From: a virus
Direction: 5' to 3' (one strand)
DNA length: 22,943 bases
IMG/VR virus record: IMGVR_UViG_3300032285_005256
Coordinates: 1-22,943 of that record
This document shows, piece by piece, positions 7,038 through 14,757 of this stretch. Within the stretch, counting starts at the first letter, position 1. Each line of letters starts with the position of its first letter. Position numbers and translations under genes: made by a program. A model generated the notes under the pieces. It searched no databases. It saw only the letters and a list, made by a program, of their open reading frames with translations, and was not told where the DNA came from.

Positions 7038-9012
7038 GGTCATTGGTAAGGAAATAGCTGTTTCAAAGGCGTTTTATGTCGATGAAAAATCGGGATATGC
7101 TTTGAAGGAAGTTCTAACGATTGATCCGATTGTGATGGATTTGAATGCAGTCTCAAATGAGGCGCTTCAGGATTGTTTGAAGCAACTGCAAGCGATGGGC
7201 ACTTATGATGAAGTGGCTCAGAAGCAGGGCTATCACGGAGAAGGCCATAAGATGACGGGCTTGGTGATTACCTCTTCTTTAGACCCTCGCGTTTGTATGT
7301 CCGTTGAGTTTGGTCGCAGGTGGAATAAGGATTCTGATTCTCAAGCTGAAAAAACGGGTGAGAAGGACGTGACTTTAAAGTGGTTTTTGAATGACGAGCC
7401 AAAGGATCAGTTTGGAGTGAAGGGCGTGATGCCTGAGCATCCAGCCTCGGAAGAAGAATTGGATATCATCTCAAAACTCAGAGAGATGACCTCGGGTCAG
7501 AAGACGGAGAGCCGTCAGCCAGTGCTTGCTGCCATCAAAAAAGGATTCCGGATGCTGGGGGAAGCTGATGAAGAGGGTAGAAAACCTATTGAACGAGAAG
7601 TCACAATCAAACTGTCCTTGAAAGAGGCTGCTCAAGCATTAGGTCATAAAGATTGGCTGAGAGTAAGTGATTATCTCGATGCAGATGAACACGAAGATGT
7701 TTACCACCCTGGCTACTCGGTGAATGATGTTCAGAACATCCTTGCCCCAAAAGGCATGGATAACGTTGAGAAGATCTTTCCAACGGAGGTTGCTGGTGCC
7801 TTAGAAGACGCTGAGAGAGAAGCTTACGCTGGAGCAATCAAAAAAGAGCGTTATCATGCCATTGAGCAGGCGTTTGAAAAAATTCAACCCACTGGAGAAT
7901 ATCAAAGTGGAGATGGGGAATGGATCTCGGTTCGTGGATGCGGAATTGTATCTTGCACTTTAAATGCTCCAAAAGACGAAGTCATCCTTAAGATCAAAAA
8001 CCCAGAGCATCTGATTAACGATATTGTAAATGGCGTAGGTCTTTTTGCTCCAGAACTTGATCCTTATCAAGCTGCTTCGGATGCTGAGATCAAGTCTGGA
8101 ATTATAGCAACGGCTGATGACTACTTTGACGTTTACGGTGATAAGCCCAAAGAAGCAGAATTGAGATACGTTCCTGAAATTAACGATGATTTTTTTGCCG
8201 AACGACTAGAATATTACATAAGCGAAATGTCCAGCGATCAGATCGCTGATGCCGTAATTGATGCGGTAGATTCGGGTCGGATTGAAGACGAACAAGAAGC
8301 GATTGATTTGGCTTCAAAACTCTCTAAGAAGTCTAAAGCTGAAATTGCAAAAGCAGTGAAAGCTTCTCACTTAACTTCTGCAGAGAAGTATCAAAAAAGA
8401 GCTGGATCAGTTCGTGAGGAATCGGTGAAACGAAGTGGCAGAAAAATAAATGAGTCTAAACATTTAAAAGGAGCAGCGATGAGAAAGATCGAAGAAGGCG
8501 TGTTTAATGATTGGGAAGCAGTAGATTTTTTCGGACTCCCTAAGATGGAGTCTGAAGAATTCAAGCCTGCGTCCGCTCCTCATGTGGCCTCAGTGGAGAA
8601 GAAAGACAAAGAATTAGATAAAAAAGTCTCTGAACTGGGTGGCGATGGTGAGCCTAACAAGGCGGGTGAGGCGATTGCAAAGCCTGCTTCTGAAGTGAAA
8701 TTAGGAGTGAAATCTGGCGAATCTGAGCATAAAGAATCCGACATCAAGGTAGGAGATGCTGAAGATGGCCACGGTGAGCATGTGAAGGGTCAGGGCAAAT
8801 CAGATTCCCAGCAAAAGGCACTTCCTGCTGCTCAGGTGAAGACGGGTGATGCTGAGGAGGGTCGTGGCAAGGTCATGTCTGATTCCAGACGAATGGCAGG
8901 AAAATCCATGAGCGAGGAGATGAAGGCTCGTTTAGTGGAATGGCGTAAGAAGAAAATGGCCGAGCGCATGGGTCAGAAGAAAATCGGCAAGAAGGTTCCT
9001 GCTCGGAAGTAA
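7015..9012 (+). CDS. Large protein of unknown function with disordered, lysine-rich C-terminus (665 aa)
   Basis: The ATG at 7015 overlaps the previous gene; GGAGAAAG just upstream serves as ribosome binding site. Residues 1-475 are mixed alpha/beta with no motif I can name. Residues about 500-515 contain DFFGLP, a variant of the [DN]x[WF]GIP peptide seen in other proteins here. From about residue 520 the chain is low-complexity and probably disordered, with a partly repeated VKxGDAExGxG element, and it ends in a basic tail (KKKMAERMGQKKIGKK). The basic C-terminus could bind DNA or a virion partner. It sits between neck genes, so a structural or head-injected protein is possible, but this is only position-based. 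Confidence 0.75.
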   Translation: MEAPDQNKVIGKEIAVSKAFYVDEKSGYALKEVLTIDPIVMDLNAVSNEALQDCLKQLQAMGTYDEVAQKQGYHGEGHKMTGLVITSSLDPRVCMSVEFGRRWNKDSDSQAEKTGEKDVTLKWFLNDEPKDQFGVKGVMPEHPASEEELDIISKLREMTSGQKTESRQPVLAAIKKGFRMLGEADEEGRKPIEREVTIKLSLKEAAQALGHKDWLRVSDYLDADEHEDVYHPGYSVNDVQNILAPKGMDNVEKIFPTEVAGALEDAEREAYAGAIKKERYHAIEQAFEKIQPTGEYQSGDGEWISVRGCGIVSCTLNAPKDEVILKIKNPEHLINDIVNGVGLFAPELDPYQAASDAEIKSGIIATADDYFDVYGDKPKEAELRYVPEINDDFFAERLEYYISEMSSDQIADAVIDAVDSGRIEDEQEAIDLASKLSKKSKAEIAKAVKASHLTSAEKYQKRAGSVREESVKRSGRKINESKHLKGAAMRKIEEGVFNDWEAVDFFGLPKMESEEFKPASAPHVASVEKKDKELDKKVSELGGDGEPNKAGEAIAKPASEVKLGVKSGESEHKESDIKVGDAEDGHGEHVKGQGKSDSQQKALPAAQVKTGDAEEGRGKVMSDSRRMAGKSMSEEMKARLVEWRKKKMAERMGQKKIGKKVPARK

Positions 9013-9020
9013 TTGCTTCG

Positions 9021-9569
9021 ATGGGAACACTCTTAGGTTCAGGCGAGCAGCCGTTTTTCGATAGTATTGCCTTGGAGGTTTTAAAACTCGCAGGCACGGC
9101 CTCGCCTATTTTGTGGAAATTCTCAAACACGGGCAATGCCAAGCCTAACACGATCTCAGAGGTTTCGGGTTTAGTGGATTTCTTATATGAAGAGCCTAAG
9201 ATCCCGCAGGGTTTACCTCGGTCCTCAAAACTCAAGCTTTACTCCCCGTTTCAGGTCTTGTGTTTTTTTGAGCGCCCGAATCACACGATGGACGCGCAGG
9301 ACAATGGGTTAGTGGATCGCACGGAGGGAAAATTTTGGTTCTCTCGTGCGGATCTGGAGGCTCGTAAGGTGCCTGTGAATCAGTATGGGTATCATGTGCA
9401 TCCGGGGGATGTGGTGGAGCTCTGGTCGAAGGTCACGAATAAGTATTGGTATTTTGAGGTGATCAGCGTGGAGCGCGATGGGTTTGAGCATGACTCCGAG
9501 GTGTGGACTCATTACGAGTGTGAAGCGATTCGAAACGAGTCGTTTTCACCGGAGAGAAAGTTGGGTTGA
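9021..9569 (+). CDS. Possible neck/head-tail connector protein (gp14-like)
   Basis: The product is 182 residues from the ATG at 9021. The final third (residues about 115-175) reads HPGDVVELW...KYWYFEVISVE..., then a Y-E-C-E segment. This resembles the end of gp14-type neck proteins, where a PGD..., FEI..VE and L.CE pattern is seen. The middle includes LYSPFQVLCFF. The position after a gp13-like gene and before tail genes agrees with T4 gene order, though here about 4.2 kb of other genes intervene. The assignment rests on a weak pattern and synteny; another connector or head-closure protein is equally possible. A beta-rich virion protein is the safer statement. Confidence 0.45.
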   Translation: MGTLLGSGEQPFFDSIALEVLKLAGTASPILWKFSNTGNAKPNTISEVSGLVDFLYEEPKIPQGLPRSSKLKLYSPFQVLCFFERPNHTMDAQDNGLVDRTEGKFWFSRADLEARKVPVNQYGYHVHPGDVVELWSKVTNKYWYFEVISVERDGFEHDSEVWTHYECEAIRNESFSPERKLG

Positions 9570-9570
9570 G

Positions 9571-10122
9571 ATGTTATCAGAAGAGGTCAATGAGTGGGGT
9601 ATTCCGCAGAAGCCTGTTTCAAAGAAAATCTCTCCTGAGAGGCCCCGAGTGAGTCAGGAGGAAGCCTTCACGCCGTTTGAAGACGTTCAAATGACGATTC
9701 GTTATTTATCTGAGGTCGTGGAGCCTGAGCGGTTTGAGGTGATCTCCTCCTCTGAGGAGGAGCCTGGGGTTTTTACCCTGAAAGTGCGATTGAATGCTGG
9801 GAATTTATCCTCGATTGTTCAGGCTGCTCAGGATGTGGCTGATCAAGAGGATGAGGACCTTGAATCGGTGTTGAATGAGATTTTGGATTTGTCTCAGATT
9901 GAAAAAGAGTTAGATCGGCAGTTTTGGGATTTAATTCGGGCGAGTGGGAATTTCTCAGGCTCACGGGTTGAGATCACGGGTTATCCTCAAAAGCCCTCGG
10001 ATTTTAAAAAAGCTCAGTTTGAATTTGAATTTCAGACTCGCTTTGAGCATCCTGACACGGATCATTCGATTGAAGAGATAGTAAAAAAGGTTTTAAAAAA
10101 CTCGATGAAATGGTGGGTTTGA
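9571..10122 (+). CDS. Protein of unknown function with N-terminal VNEWGIP peptide
   Basis: The product is 183 residues from the ATG at 9571. The frame is open from 9478, but the upstream part overlaps the preceding gene in another phase, and GGAGAGAAAG at 9551-9560 fits the ATG at 9571. Residues 7-12 are NEWGIP, the recurring peptide of this window. The rest has an acidic, partly helical middle (E/D-rich at about residues 85-110) and a beta-like C-terminal part (FEFEFQTRFEHP). I recognise no family. It starts 1 base after the previous stop, and its own stop is 4 bases before the next gene, which indicates a tight operon. Confidence 0.75.
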   Translation: MLSEEVNEWGIPQKPVSKKISPERPRVSQEEAFTPFEDVQMTIRYLSEVVEPERFEVISSSEEEPGVFTLKVRLNAGNLSSIVQAAQDVADQEDEDLESVLNEILDLSQIEKELDRQFWDLIRASGNFSGSRVEITGYPQKPSDFKKAQFEFEFQTRFEHPDTDHSIEEIVKKVLKNSMKWWV

Positions 10123-10126
10123 ACAA

Positions 10127-10528
10127 ATGGAAATCTTAAAGCGTATTGAAGAACTAGAATCAAAGATGAAAAAACTGATTGGGGGATCATCCGCTCCCGT
10201 TTCTGAGGCTGAAGCTCGGCCTGAGATGGATGACGCTGAGGGTGAGGATGAAGCACCGCTTGAGATTGACCAGAAGCTTTCTCCTGAGATTTTAGAGAGG
10301 GTTTACGAGGGGGTTTTAACGATCTTAGGGGAGTTGGAGTTGGAGGGTCAGATCCCAGCCTTAGACACTCCTGCTAAGACACGCCAGGCATTACTGGCCG
10401 TAGTGCGGCAGATGTACATTAAAAAGTCCATGATCTCAAAAATGGGTAGGAAATTTGCTCGGTTTGGGGCAAAACGGTTCCTACGCAAACAAAGAGTGGC
10501 CTTAGGAAAAGCAGTCAACCAAGGCTAG
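10127..10528 (+). CDS. Small protein with coiled-coil N-terminus and basic C-terminus, unknown function
   Basis: The product is 133 residues from the ATG at 10127. Residues 1-18 (MEILKRIEELESKMKKLI) form a short coiled-coil-like heptad segment. A disordered acidic stretch comes next, then a helical region (about 45-95). The C-terminus (about 98-133) is strongly basic (KSMISKMGRKFARFGAKRFLRKQR) and could contact DNA or RNA. I do not recognise the family. The TAG stop is followed by 57 bases without another in-frame stop before the next ATG in the same phase, but the next gene has an independent start. Confidence 0.7.
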   Translation: MEILKRIEELESKMKKLIGGSSAPVSEAEARPEMDDAEGEDEAPLEIDQKLSPEILERVYEGVLTILGELELEGQIPALDTPAKTRQALLAVVRQMYIKKSMISKMGRKFARFGAKRFLRKQRVALGKAVNQG

Positions 10529-10585
10529 GAGTTACGGGTTTCAGGTTTTTTAAGGTCCCTAGTTGAGAGAGAGTTGAGGGAGTGT

Positions 10586-10852
10586 ATGGAAACGGAAGCA
10601 ACGACCAGTGTTGAGATCGTGAGCCTATCTGCAAAATCATTGATGAATGAGATTAGAGAGTTAGGTTTAGTCAGAGATACGATGAAGCGGCTGAAGGAGA
10701 ACTTCGAGTCCGTGAGTCTAGCTCGTGACATTAGGCATCTTCAGGAAGCCTCAAGGATTCAAAATATCAAGCCAGAGTTGAGGGATATGCTCTTAAAAGA
10801 GCTTCAGCGCAGGAAAATCATTAAGCAGGTGATTGACGGCGATTTCTCCTAG
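10586..10852 (+). CDS. Small helical protein of unknown function
   Basis: The product is 88 residues from the ATG at 10586. A TTG at 10574 is also possible; the purine-rich GAGAGAG/GAGGGAG tract at 10565-10583 could serve either start. The sequence is almost entirely helical and charged, with heptad-like spacing of Leu and Val in residues 20-50 and a basic C-terminus (LLKELQRRKIIKQVI). I recognise no family. It is in the same reading phase as the preceding gene, separated by one TAG and 57 bases. Confidence 0.6.
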   Translation: METEATTSVEIVSLSAKSLMNEIRELGLVRDTMKRLKENFESVSLARDIRHLQEASRIQNIKPELRDMLLKELQRRKIIKQVIDGDFS

Positions 10853-10883
10853 TTCAATCTTAGCAAATATTCCAGGGTGATGT

Positions 10884-11738
10884 GTGAATGCAATTGTCAT
10901 TGGGGGCTCGGGGAACTTAGGTCAGGCTTTAATCACAACGATGGTTCGTGCGGGAGCAAATGTGCTCTGCCCCTCCCATCAGGAGATGGATCTCACGAAC
11001 GAGATTGCCGTCAGAAAATTCATCACCAGCGCAAATCCTACTTATGTGATTAACGCAGCAGCGATGACGGATGTGGATCGCTGCGAGAGGGAGCCTGATC
11101 TGGCCAAGCTCATTAATGGCCGGGCTGTGGGTTTTGCAGCTTCTGCTGCGCGTAAGGTGAAGGCCAAATTCATTCAAATCAGCACCGATTATGTGTTTGA
11201 TGGCAGATCGCTTGATCCTTACTCGGAGTACAGTGTGCCTCACCCACTTCAAGAGTATGGAGCCTCCAAGCTCTTAGGCGAGCAGTACGCGCTTGAGAAG
11301 GGTGGCAGTGTGTTTCGGGTGCAGTGGTTGTTTGGTCAGATTAAAGGAAATTTCATTGATTGGGTGGCCCAGAGTCTGATGGAGGGGAAAAAAATTCCCA
11401 TCTTTGATCAGGTGGGCTGTCCTCACTCGGCTTTTTTTGTGGCCAATCTTTTAGTCCTATCGCTTCAGGCGTGCCGAAGTGGGGTGTATCACATCGCTCA
11501 TGATCAGGCGACGAGTCGGCAACAAGTGGCTAAGTACATTTTAGGGTATTTTAGGAAAGATCCCAAAGAGTGGTTAGTTGAGCCCATTCCACAAGCCAGT
11601 TGGGTGGCTGAACGGCCTCGTTCGGTTGCTCTCGGTACGCAGGAGTTGAAGAGCTTGCTTGGGGTAAAAACGTTTGGAACCTGGGAGGCTGATGTTCTGG
11701 CTTATCTCTCGTCGAGGTATAATCGGTGGAATCGTTAA
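10884..11738 (+). CDS. rmlD: dTDP-4-dehydrorhamnose reductase (RmlD) homologue
   Basis: The product has 284 residues. The GTG start at 10884 has AGGGTGAT at 10873-10880 upstream. This is an extended short-chain dehydrogenase: GGSGNLG (residues 7-13) is the nucleotide-binding loop. NAAAMTDVDRCE, the IST101DYVFDG motif, and Y125xxxK129 (YGASKLLGE) complete the catalytic Thr-Tyr-Lys set. In the rhamnose pathway RmlD reduces dTDP-4-keto-L-rhamnose to dTDP-L-rhamnose in the cytoplasm. Length is normal for the family. It overlaps rmlC by 13 bases and is followed by rmlA, giving a D-C-A order without rmlB. The related RmlD-like reductases of other sugars cannot be excluded. Confidence 0.8.
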   Translation: MNAIVIGGSGNLGQALITTMVRAGANVLCPSHQEMDLTNEIAVRKFITSANPTYVINAAAMTDVDRCEREPDLAKLINGRAVGFAASAARKVKAKFIQISTDYVFDGRSLDPYSEYSVPHPLQEYGASKLLGEQYALEKGGSVFRVQWLFGQIKGNFIDWVAQSLMEGKKIPIFDQVGCPHSAFFVANLLVLSLQACRSGVYHIAHDQATSRQQVAKYILGYFRKDPKEWLVEPIPQASWVAERPRSVALGTQELKSLLGVKTFGTWEADVLAYLSSRYNRWNR

Positions 11739-12247
11739 CGGGATGTCAGATCTTTAAAAACATTTGCTTTTCGGATGAGCGGGGTCATTTCATTGAGGCT
11801 TATAAGAGATCGAGTTTTTCGATCCCCCCCATCCGGCAAACGAATATTTCAAAATCCACGAGGCATACGGTGCGTGGGCTTCATTTTCAACGCAATCGTC
11901 CGCAGGGAAAACTCGTGCGCGTGGCCGATGGAATGGTCTTGGATGTGGTTGTGGATTTAAGGGTGGGCTCACCGACTTATGGCAAGGTCGAGCAGTTCTT
12001 ACTCACGCCTGAGGGGATTTCCGTTTATGTGCCGCCTGGGTTTGCTCATGGGTTTTGGTGTTTAAGTGAAACGGCTATTTTTCATTATGGGTGTACGGAG
12101 GAGTGGGATTCTGAGAGTGATTCAGGGATTCACCCCATGGACCCGGAGCTGAGTCTTCCGTGGAGGAATCGCTCGAATTTAATTTTCTCAGAAAAAGATC
12201 AAAAGCTTCCTTTCTTAAAAGATTTCAAATCTCATTTCAGATTCTAG
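11726..12247 (+). CDS. rmlC: RmlC-like dTDP-sugar epimerase (cupin), altered active site
   Basis: The product is 173 residues; the start is GTG at 11726 with GAGGT upstream. The cupin core is clear: RHTVRGLHFQ (H53 is the catalytic base position), GKLVRV, DVVVDLRVGSPTYG and YVPPGFAHGF. RmlC converts dTDP-4-keto-6-deoxyglucose to the L-rhamno isomer by epimerising C3 and C5. In classical RmlC a Y-K-x-T-[DN]-Y-Y segment carries the catalytic Tyr; here the aligned segment (residues 121-127) is YGCTEEW, with both tyrosines replaced by Glu and Trp. The enzyme may therefore epimerise only one centre, act on a different sugar, or be inactive. The TAG stop is embedded in the ribosome binding site of rmlA. 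Confidence 0.75.
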   Translation: MESLTGCQIFKNICFSDERGHFIEAYKRSSFSIPPIRQTNISKSTRHTVRGLHFQRNRPQGKLVRVADGMVLDVVVDLRVGSPTYGKVEQFLLTPEGISVYVPPGFAHGFWCLSETAIFHYGCTEEWDSESDSGIHPMDPELSLPWRNRSNLIFSEKDQKLPFLKDFKSHFRF

Positions 12248-12256
12248 GAGAATTTT

Positions 12257-12976
12257 ATGCGTTTTATTGTCGCTGCCGGTGGGAGTGGGACGAGGATGCT
12301 GCCTTCGACTCGGTTTATTAATAAGCATCTTATTGCGCTTTTAAATGGGGAGTTGATGATTGATAAGCCCCTTCAGTTTTTAAGACTCCATGCGGTGGAT
12401 GAGATCACGCTGGTGACGGGTTCCAATCATGCGGCTCAGATGGTGGAGTATGTGGGGGATGGCTCTCAGTATGGGTTTAAGAAAGTGGGCTATGCCTTTC
12501 AGCCTAAGCCTGCTGGAATTGCCGATGTTCTTAACCGGATCTCTCAGGAGGGAAGTGAGCAGGGGGTGCTGATGATTTTGGGGGATAATTATTTCTCATC
12601 GCTCCAACCTACGTTATTGAATTTAGGAGACGCTGATCATGCGGCTGCTTGGGAGTTTGATTTAGGCAATCCTGAGATGGCCAAGCGGTTTGGACAAGTG
12701 GAGAGGGATTTGAATAACAATCCGTTATTCATTACAGAAAAACCCAAAAACCCTATTCACGGAAAAGTTTTAACTGGGTTATACTTCTTTCCGTCGGATG
12801 TTTTTAAAAAAGTTCAAGAACTCGCACCTTCGCAGAGAAACGAACTTGAGATCACGCATCTTTTAGGGATGTATTTGACTGAGAATCGTTTAGCAGTCCA
12901 TGAGGTTGAGGGAAAGTGGGCTGACTTGGGTGAATGGAATGAAATCAGAAAGTTTGTCACGAATGATCTGTCCTAA
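12257..12976 (+). CDS. rmlA: Glucose-1-phosphate nucleotidylyltransferase (RmlA-like)
   Basis: The product is 239 residues from the ATG at 12257, with AGGAG at 12246-12250. The signature AAGGSGTRMLPST (residues 6-18) with K23 is the nucleotide-binding loop. LGDN (108-111) carries the metal-binding Asp; EKPKNP (161-166), TGLYFF (173-178), ELEIT (196-200) and WADLG (221-225) follow in RmlA order. RmlA makes dTDP-glucose from dTTP and glucose-1-phosphate. The protein is about 50 residues shorter than tetrameric RmlA and lacks the C-terminal regulatory helices, as in the short nucleotidylyltransferases. The usual KPMI segment reads ELMI. The exact nucleotide and sugar are not certain. Confidence 0.8.
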   Translation: MRFIVAAGGSGTRMLPSTRFINKHLIALLNGELMIDKPLQFLRLHAVDEITLVTGSNHAAQMVEYVGDGSQYGFKKVGYAFQPKPAGIADVLNRISQEGSEQGVLMILGDNYFSSLQPTLLNLGDADHAAAWEFDLGNPEMAKRFGQVERDLNNNPLFITEKPKNPIHGKVLTGLYFFPSDVFKKVQELAPSQRNELEITHLLGMYLTENRLAVHEVEGKWADLGEWNEIRKFVTNDLS

Positions 12977-13208
12977 TTGTAAAAAAGAACAAGCAACTCT
13001 CATGAAGATTTTCTTAAAGGATCGCAATCAGGAGCGATCCGAGGCGGTGGAATGGTGTGGGGAGTGTGAGGGGGAAATTGAGAGACCGTTTGTGGTTTAC
13101 ATCAAATCCAAGATTGCCCGTTCCTTTATTCAGGCCGTTCATGCCAGGGGTGGTTTTGTGAGAGACACTGTGGTTGAACTGATGAGAGAGTTTGTTCAAA
13201 AACGTTGA
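12963..13208 (+). CDS. Small zinc-ribbon protein with ribbon-helix-helix-like tail
   Basis: The product is 81 residues from the ATG at 12963, inside the last codons of rmlA (14-base overlap). CPNC (C3, C6) and CGEC (C32, C35) form a zinc ribbon. Residues 43-80 (a short strand PFVVYIKSK, then two helices separated by RGGFVRD) have the spacing of a ribbon-helix-helix DNA-binding unit. A small DNA-binding or protein-adaptor role is possible. The frame continues upstream to 12900, but that part lies in another phase of rmlA and is not likely to be used. Family not identified. Confidence 0.6.
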   Translation: MICPNCKKEQATLMKIFLKDRNQERSEAVEWCGECEGEIERPFVVYIKSKIARSFIQAVHARGGFVRDTVVELMREFVQKR

Positions 13209-13224
13209 AGAAAGGTTGAAAGAC

Positions 13225-13644
13225 ATGTCGCGAGAGCAGCAAGAGTATGAAGAGTATTTAGAAAAAATTCAAAGCAGAGAAGCTGAGACGGGTGTCAGCT
13301 CAGTGATTCACACGAATGCTGGGATTTTTCAGATGGGTGATATTTTTGAAGCCGAAACCGTGAAGGGGGGGAAAAACTACATCGTGTTTTTCTTCACCCG
13401 TGATCACCACGTTTATTACTGCCATGGGGACCGAGCGAAAAAAGTCAGGGAAGATCGGTTTAAGGCATTAATTGATTACGGTGATTTGGTTCCTGTGCCT
13501 CGTGAGAAGGCTGATCCTGAACGGCTGGCTTTATCTGTTTTGGGGTTAAAGGCCATGAGTCAGGGTTTAGCCTTTAATGACTACATGCAGATGATCTGGG
13601 GTTACGGACAGGGAAGCGAAGCGCGAGACTTAGCTCGGGTTTAA
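13225..13644 (+). CDS. Protein of unknown function (139 aa), tail-region gene
   Basis: The start is the ATG at 13225 with AAAGG about ten bases upstream; a TTG at 13192 in the same frame would add 11 residues. Residues 1-20 are a charged helix (MSREQQEYEEYLEK). A compact beta-rich domain (about 25-80) contains YIVFFFTRDHHVYYCHGDRAKKV, suggesting a small barrel. The C-terminal part is helical. I recognise no family. It lies between the sugar-nucleotide genes and the next virion-region gene, with AAGGGAGA linking the two. Confidence 0.65.
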   Translation: MSREQQEYEEYLEKIQSREAETGVSSVIHTNAGIFQMGDIFEAETVKGGKNYIVFFFTRDHHVYYCHGDRAKKVREDRFKALIDYGDLVPVPREKADPERLALSVLGLKAMSQGLAFNDYMQMIWGYGQGSEARDLARV

Positions 13645-13653
13645 GGGAGACAC

Positions 13654-14454
13654 ATGCTATCCATTCGCCCTGATGCGGCTTTCAAAAGAATGAATCGCAT
13701 TTATGGGTCTAAGGATATCGTGAGGCGCTATGAGTGGTTCTTGTTTGAATATGGCAAGAGGGCTTCTCGGTTATTCTATAAGCATTTGCTTCAACAGATC
13801 TCAGAGATTCCTGGCACTAAGAATTATAAAAAAGCCCTGATGTTGGCTGAGATCAGAGATCGAGGGAGAAGGGCTTGGTGGGCGATTGTGGCCTCGGCCA
13901 AACCCATGGGTGCTGCTCAGTACTCTCCTAAAACTTCAATCTTTCAGGTGAGCAGTCGTTTCACGGTGGATGAGGATCCGGTGAGGGAGATTTTAGATGA
14001 GATGGGTCCTTGGACGGTGGAGACGATTCCGTTTGTTCCATCGCCTCGGGCGGGCCAGGTGGTTTTAAAAACCGTCTCAGAGGAGCAGGTGAAGGCTGTG
14101 AAGGAGATGAATCTCAGGAACGGGGAGAAGACGAATCAGGCGATGATTCGGCATGGGATTTCTTACACGCCTCGGCATGTGGTTTACCAGAAGCTCAGGG
14201 TGATTGAGGACATTGAGATGAATGCGCTTCGGATTGAGTTTGGGTTAGCAGAAAAATCCAAGGCTCATTGGAGGCCAAGCATTCGATGGATTAAGCGCGT
14301 GGGGTATCGACAGCTTGAACGGGATCAGGATTTAATTCGCGTGTGGATGGATGCAACGTTTGCCAAGTATCGCTTGCTGAGACATTTTGGTGTAAAGTTA
14401 ACGCCTGAGGAGTTGAAGAGAATTCAATCTTTTCAGGACAAATTTAAGGGATGA
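13654..14454 (+). CDS. Protein of unknown function (266 aa), tail-region gene
   Basis: The ATG at 13654 is preceded by AAGGGAGA (13643-13650), a strong ribosome binding site. The N-terminal half is helical and basic/aromatic (YEWFLFEYGKRASRLFYKHLL; RDRGRRAWWAIV). Next comes a beta-rich middle, and the C-terminus is again helical and basic (IRWIKRVGYRQLERDQDLIRVWMDATFAKYRLLRHF). I recognise no family. Its place directly before the tail completion, sheath and tube genes suggests a virion or assembly protein, which is an inference from position only. Confidence 0.7.
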   Translation: MLSIRPDAAFKRMNRIYGSKDIVRRYEWFLFEYGKRASRLFYKHLLQQISEIPGTKNYKKALMLAEIRDRGRRAWWAIVASAKPMGAAQYSPKTSIFQVSSRFTVDEDPVREILDEMGPWTVETIPFVPSPRAGQVVLKTVSEEQVKAVKEMNLRNGEKTNQAMIRHGISYTPRHVVYQKLRVIEDIEMNALRIEFGLAEKSKAHWRPSIRWIKRVGYRQLERDQDLIRVWMDATFAKYRLLRHFGVKLTPEELKRIQSFQDKFKG

Positions 14455-14460
14455 GAGAGA

Positions 14461-14757
14461 ATGTTAAATGAAAAAGAGATTCCAAAAGAAGACATCGTGG
14501 ATGAAGCGTTTTTACAAATTGTTCATGAAACCTTGGGCGAAAATCTTCCAGAAGAAGACCTTGATGGAGCTCTGGATGTGCTTTTCCAGATCATAGAGGA
14601 ATTCATTGAAGAGGACGGGATGGCTGAGATCCCTGAGAACGAGGAGAGGGATTCAGAAAAGCAGCAATGGCTGAATGAGAATCTTGAGAAAATTCGGGAA
14701 AAATTTAAATCCTCTGTGTTTTTAGAAACTCCTGAAGGGGCTTCTGAAAGTGATTAG
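14461..14757 (+). CDS. Small acidic protein of unknown function
   Basis: The product is 98 residues from the ATG at 14461, with GAGAGA immediately upstream. It is strongly acidic and helical (for example ENLPEEDLDGALDVLFQIIEEFIEE). The C-terminal end overlaps the next gene's GTG start by 8 bases. Small acidic proteins in this position can be assembly chaperones, but nothing in the sequence proves that here. Confidence 0.65.
   Translation: MLNEKEIPKEDIVDEAFLQIVHETLGENLPEEDLDGALDVLFQIIEEFIEEDGMAEIPENEERDSEKQQWLNENLEKIREKFKSSVFLETPEGASESD

Noticed and set aside
9478-9570. Longer N-terminus for the gene at 9571
   Set aside because: It would overlap the gp14-like gene in another phase by about 90 bases, and a good ribosome binding site and the shared NEWGIP context support the ATG at 9571.
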